Below are positions 32,784-34,603 of a stretch of DNA of 34,603 bases, one piece after another (the first letter of the stretch is position 1; every line of letters starts with the position of its first letter). Origin of the DNA: an uncultured Muribaculaceae bacterium (GTDB lineage: Bacteria; Bacteroidota; Bacteroidia; Bacteroidales; Muribaculaceae); NCBI GenBank assembly GCA_910587355.1, contig CAJUKF010000029.1:1-34603 (forward strand), written 5' to 3'. The notes under the pieces were generated by a model. That model saw only the letters and a program-made list of their open reading frames with translations, was not told the origin of the DNA and searched no databases. Position numbers and translations under genes: made by a program.

Positions 32784-34217
32784 TTGTTAAAATTGCCAAT
32801 GAATTACTTCGATACACGATTAATGGGTGATTTAATACAACGAATGAATGACCATAACAGGATACAGACATTTCTCACATCTCAATCATTGAGCATATTC
32901 CTTTCGCTTATAAGCCTTATCGTTTTCGGAATTGTCCTTCTAACATACAACTTATATATTTTCTCCATATTCCTTACCGCCGGTATCTTATATGGTTTCT
33001 GGACTATCATGTTTCTCCGTAAACGTCGTATTTTAGATTATGAAATTTTTGAGGTTCAATCAGTAAACCAGAATAAAACAATACAACTTATAGGTTATGT
33101 CCAGGAAATAAAACTACAAAACTGCGAAAATATCCGCCGTTGGGAATGGGAAGATGCCCAGGCGGATATATACGACATCCAATTCAAAGTTCTGAAACTA
33201 CAGCAAATACAACAGGCCGGAGCATTATTTCTTAATGAGCTTAAAAACATGTGCATAACCGCCATGACAGCCTACTATGTGATAAAGGGACAAATGTCGT
33301 TAGGTACAATGCTGGCTGTTCAATATATAATCGGACAATTAAATTCTCCCATAGAAAATATAATGTCCTTCATTTATTCTCTGCAAGATGTCAGAATATC
33401 TTTAGAACGAATAAACGAAATACACATGGTGGCAGATGAGGATTCCGAAACTAAAATATCACCAATCCCGATCAAAAACGGTGATATCATTTTCAATAAT
33501 GTCAATTTCAAATATGACATCCATAATTCGGAATATACAATCCGAAATCTTTCATTGAGGATTCCCGCCGGCAAAATTACAGCCATTGTCGGGGCTTCGG
33601 GAAGCGGCAAAACCACTTTGGTAAAGCTAATGCTTGGTTTTTATCCCGCATTATCAGGTGAGATTTTACTTTGCGGTCGCACAATCAACTCTTATAATAT
33701 GAAGGAATGGAGAAGCATGTGCGGCACTGTTATGCAGGACGGCATAATATTTTCAGAAACGATTGCACGGAATATAGCCGTACGCGAAGAGAATATGGAT
33801 TTTGAAAGAATTACCGCAGCGGCACAATTGGCATGTATTCATGATGATATAATGAAATTGCCGCATAAGTACAAAACCAAGATTGGACGTGATGGAATCG
33901 GGCTCAGCCAAGGACAAAAACAACGAATCCTGATAGCCAGAGCAATCTATAAGAATCCGGATTATATATTTCTTGATGAAGCGACAAACGCATTGGATGC
34001 GAAGAATGAACGAACTATCATAGAAAACCTTAACAATTTCTACAAAGGTCGCACCGTAGTCGTAGTGGCGCACCGGCTGTCAACAGTCAAAAATGCAGAC
34101 CAGATTGTTGTTCTCGATGCAGGAAGAATCGTAGAAATCGGCAATCACCATTCACTTATCGGAGAAAAAGGTCTTTACTACAATCTTGTCAAAAACCAAC
34201 TCAACTTAGGAAATTGA
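32784..34217 (+). CDS. Membrane and nucleotide-binding part of the exporter
   Basis: This is the 477-residue frame after the second shift. It begins inside the transporter membrane domain (LLKLPMNYFDTRLMGDLIQRM, the standard intracellular-loop segment) and has the later membrane helices. It ends with a complete nucleotide-binding domain: Walker A GASGSGKTT, Q-loop near VMQDG, signature LSQGQKQR, Walker B YIFLDEATNALD, and switch histidine in VAHRLSTV. The apparent start is TTG; the first ATG is at 32799. Without the first helices it is unlikely to be a functional exporter by itself. Confidence 0.6.
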   Translation: MLKLPMNYFDTRLMGDLIQRMNDHNRIQTFLTSQSLSIFLSLISLIVFGIVLLTYNLYIFSIFLTAGILYGFWTIMFLRKRRILDYEIFEVQSVNQNKTIQLIGYVQEIKLQNCENIRRWEWEDAQADIYDIQFKVLKLQQIQQAGALFLNELKNMCITAMTAYYVIKGQMSLGTMLAVQYIIGQLNSPIENIMSFIYSLQDVRISLERINEIHMVADEDSETKISPIPIKNGDIIFNNVNFKYDIHNSEYTIRNLSLRIPAGKITAIVGASGSGKTTLVKLMLGFYPALSGEILLCGRTINSYNMKEWRSMCGTVMQDGIIFSETIARNIAVREENMDFERITAAAQLACIHDDIMKLPHKYKTKIGRDGIGLSQGQKQRILIARAIYKNPDYIFLDEATNALDAKNERTIIENLNNFYKGRTVVVVAHRLSTVKNADQIVVLDAGRIVEIGNHHSLIGEKGLYYNLVKNQLNLGN

Positions 34218-34218
34218 T

Positions 34219-34422
34219 ATGTCTGCACCTACGAAATTTTCAAATCATAAAGAGACTCGCTCGGAAAAAGTCAGAAATCTACTTGGCAGCCGCCCTACTG
34301 CCATAGTTCGCTGGGGCATCACAATAATAACAATAATCTTTATGATACTATTGACCATAGTCTGCTTATTGCCCGCTCCATATTCAAACGGAGAAACCAT
34401 TCTCCGCCATTTTATCGGATAG
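34219..34422 (+). CDS. 67-residue membrane protein resembling only the anchor of an HlyD-type adaptor
   Basis: The start is 2 bases after the exporter stop codon. The protein has a basic cytoplasmic N-terminus with RSEKVRNLLGSRPTAIVRWG (residues 14-33), one membrane segment (about 30-51) and a short periplasmic tail. The RSE.V...L...P..IVRWGI pattern resembles the start of the Bacteroidetes HlyD/EmrA-type membrane-fusion proteins that partner C39 exporters, but the coiled-coil and barrel part is absent and the sequence after the stop does not continue it. It could be a truncated adaptor, a deliberate mini-subunit of the exporter, or an immunity protein. Confidence 0.6.
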   Translation: MSAPTKFSNHKETRSEKVRNLLGSRPTAIVRWGITIITIIFMILLTIVCLLPAPYSNGETILRHFIG

Positions 34423-34478
34423 ACACCCTTAACATAACCATTACATTGTAACCATCAAAACACAGTCATCTTTGACAG

Positions 34479-34519
34479 AAAAAGATGAAAGCTTCTTTAC
34501 CTGAGTTTTCATCCTTTTT
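34479..34519 (+). terminator. Possible terminator after the peptide cluster
   Basis: AAAAAGATGAAA (34479-34490) faces TTTCATCCTTTTT (34507-34519) with one bulged base, and further T-rich sequence follows. The stem is A/T-rich and weak. Nothing else is recognised between 34423 and the window end. Confidence 0.35.
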
Positions 34520-34603
34520 ATCTTTTATCGCGAATTTCTGGTTTACTTCCTAAATTAAAAAACGAAGTGCGAAAGTTTGGCCACTAAAAGCACCTCACTC
34601 CTC

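Larger units (their letters stand above)
32040..34217 (+). pseudogene. C39 peptidase-containing ABC exporter, interrupted by two apparent frameshifts
   Basis: Read end to end the locus corresponds to about 725 residues, the usual length of a peptidase-containing ABC transporter (C39 domain, six-helix membrane domain, nucleotide-binding domain). Coding shifts to the -1 frame at the A7 tract 32488-32494 and back at the T7 tract 32770-32776. The middle frame (about 32489-32776) reads KKSFLFLWDYIQQYRFAF... LLIPFLTQSIVDIGI, the expected first membrane helices. All catalytic motifs outside the shifts are intact. It could be a fresh pseudogene, a phase-variable gene, a recoded gene (A_AAA_AAT resembles a -1 slippery site) or a sequence error. 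It is 3 bases after the barrel gene. Confidence 0.72.

Noticed and set aside
1..34603. CRISPR arrays, tRNA/rRNA genes, insertion sequences
   Set aside because: Intergenic gaps were scanned for direct repeats, cloverleaf-like sequence and transposase motifs; none were seen.

Overview
The window looks like a chromosomal segment of a Bacteroidales gut bacterium, probably Muribaculaceae-like. That is an inference from the gene families and from intergenic matches to the Bacteroidetes -7 box TAnnTTTG. I see no rRNA, tRNA, CRISPR array, insertion sequence or phage gene, and no intergenic gap longer than about 300 bases.

Layout. (1) 9-233 holds a start-less remnant of the C-terminal tail of a secreted protein. 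(2) 243-3914 (-) is a four-gene, fully overlapping surface-glycan operon: polytopic membrane protein (Wzy-like candidate), GT2 glycosyltransferase, an unusually short SDR-like protein, and a protein with a GT42/DUF115-like GNGPSL motif. (3) 4021-5792 (+) is a PlsC-type O-acyltransferase overlapping a GNAT-type N-acyltransferase, matching the glycine-lipid pair glsA/glsB. It is followed by purB, which ends in a terminator. (4) 7234-13666 (+) is a complete histidine-utilisation operon: ftcD, hutU, hutH, hutI. (5) 13675-14022 (-) is a small acidic protein of unknown function; 14112-15551 (+) is a Wzx-type flippase; 15736-17625 (+) is a membrane-bound FlaA1/WbpM-type nucleotide-sugar dehydratase. 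(6) 24409-17633 (-) is a tightly packed housekeeping operon: mlaE, mlaF, holB, an AddB-like PD-(D/E)XK nuclease, and hemW.

(7) 24638-34422 (+) is the accessory and most interesting region. It is visibly more A/T-rich than the hut and gls genes and reads as a secreted-peptide (bacteriocin-like or signalling) system. In order: a lipobox-TPR-transmembrane-HTH regulator; a small exported protein; a 64-residue precursor with a textbook double-glycine leader and two cysteines in the core; a GLPGLI-family protein; a fusion of a catalytically dead C39-like domain, a VKOR domain and a thioredoxin-like domain, suited to forming the disulfide; an outer-membrane beta-barrel protein with a carboxypeptidase-regulatory-like domain; a C39-peptidase ABC exporter; and a 67-residue protein resembling only the membrane anchor of an HlyD-type adaptor. 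The exporter gene is interrupted by two apparent frameshifts, one at an A7 and one at a T7 tract. The system may therefore be decaying, phase-variable, dependent on recoding, or affected by sequence error.

Proposed working model (inference): the regulator senses something in the periplasm and switches on the downstream genes. The precursor is cleaved after GG and exported by the C39 transporter, its C21-C56 disulfide is formed by the VKOR-thioredoxin protein, and the barrel and GLPGLI proteins handle the outer-membrane or periplasmic step.
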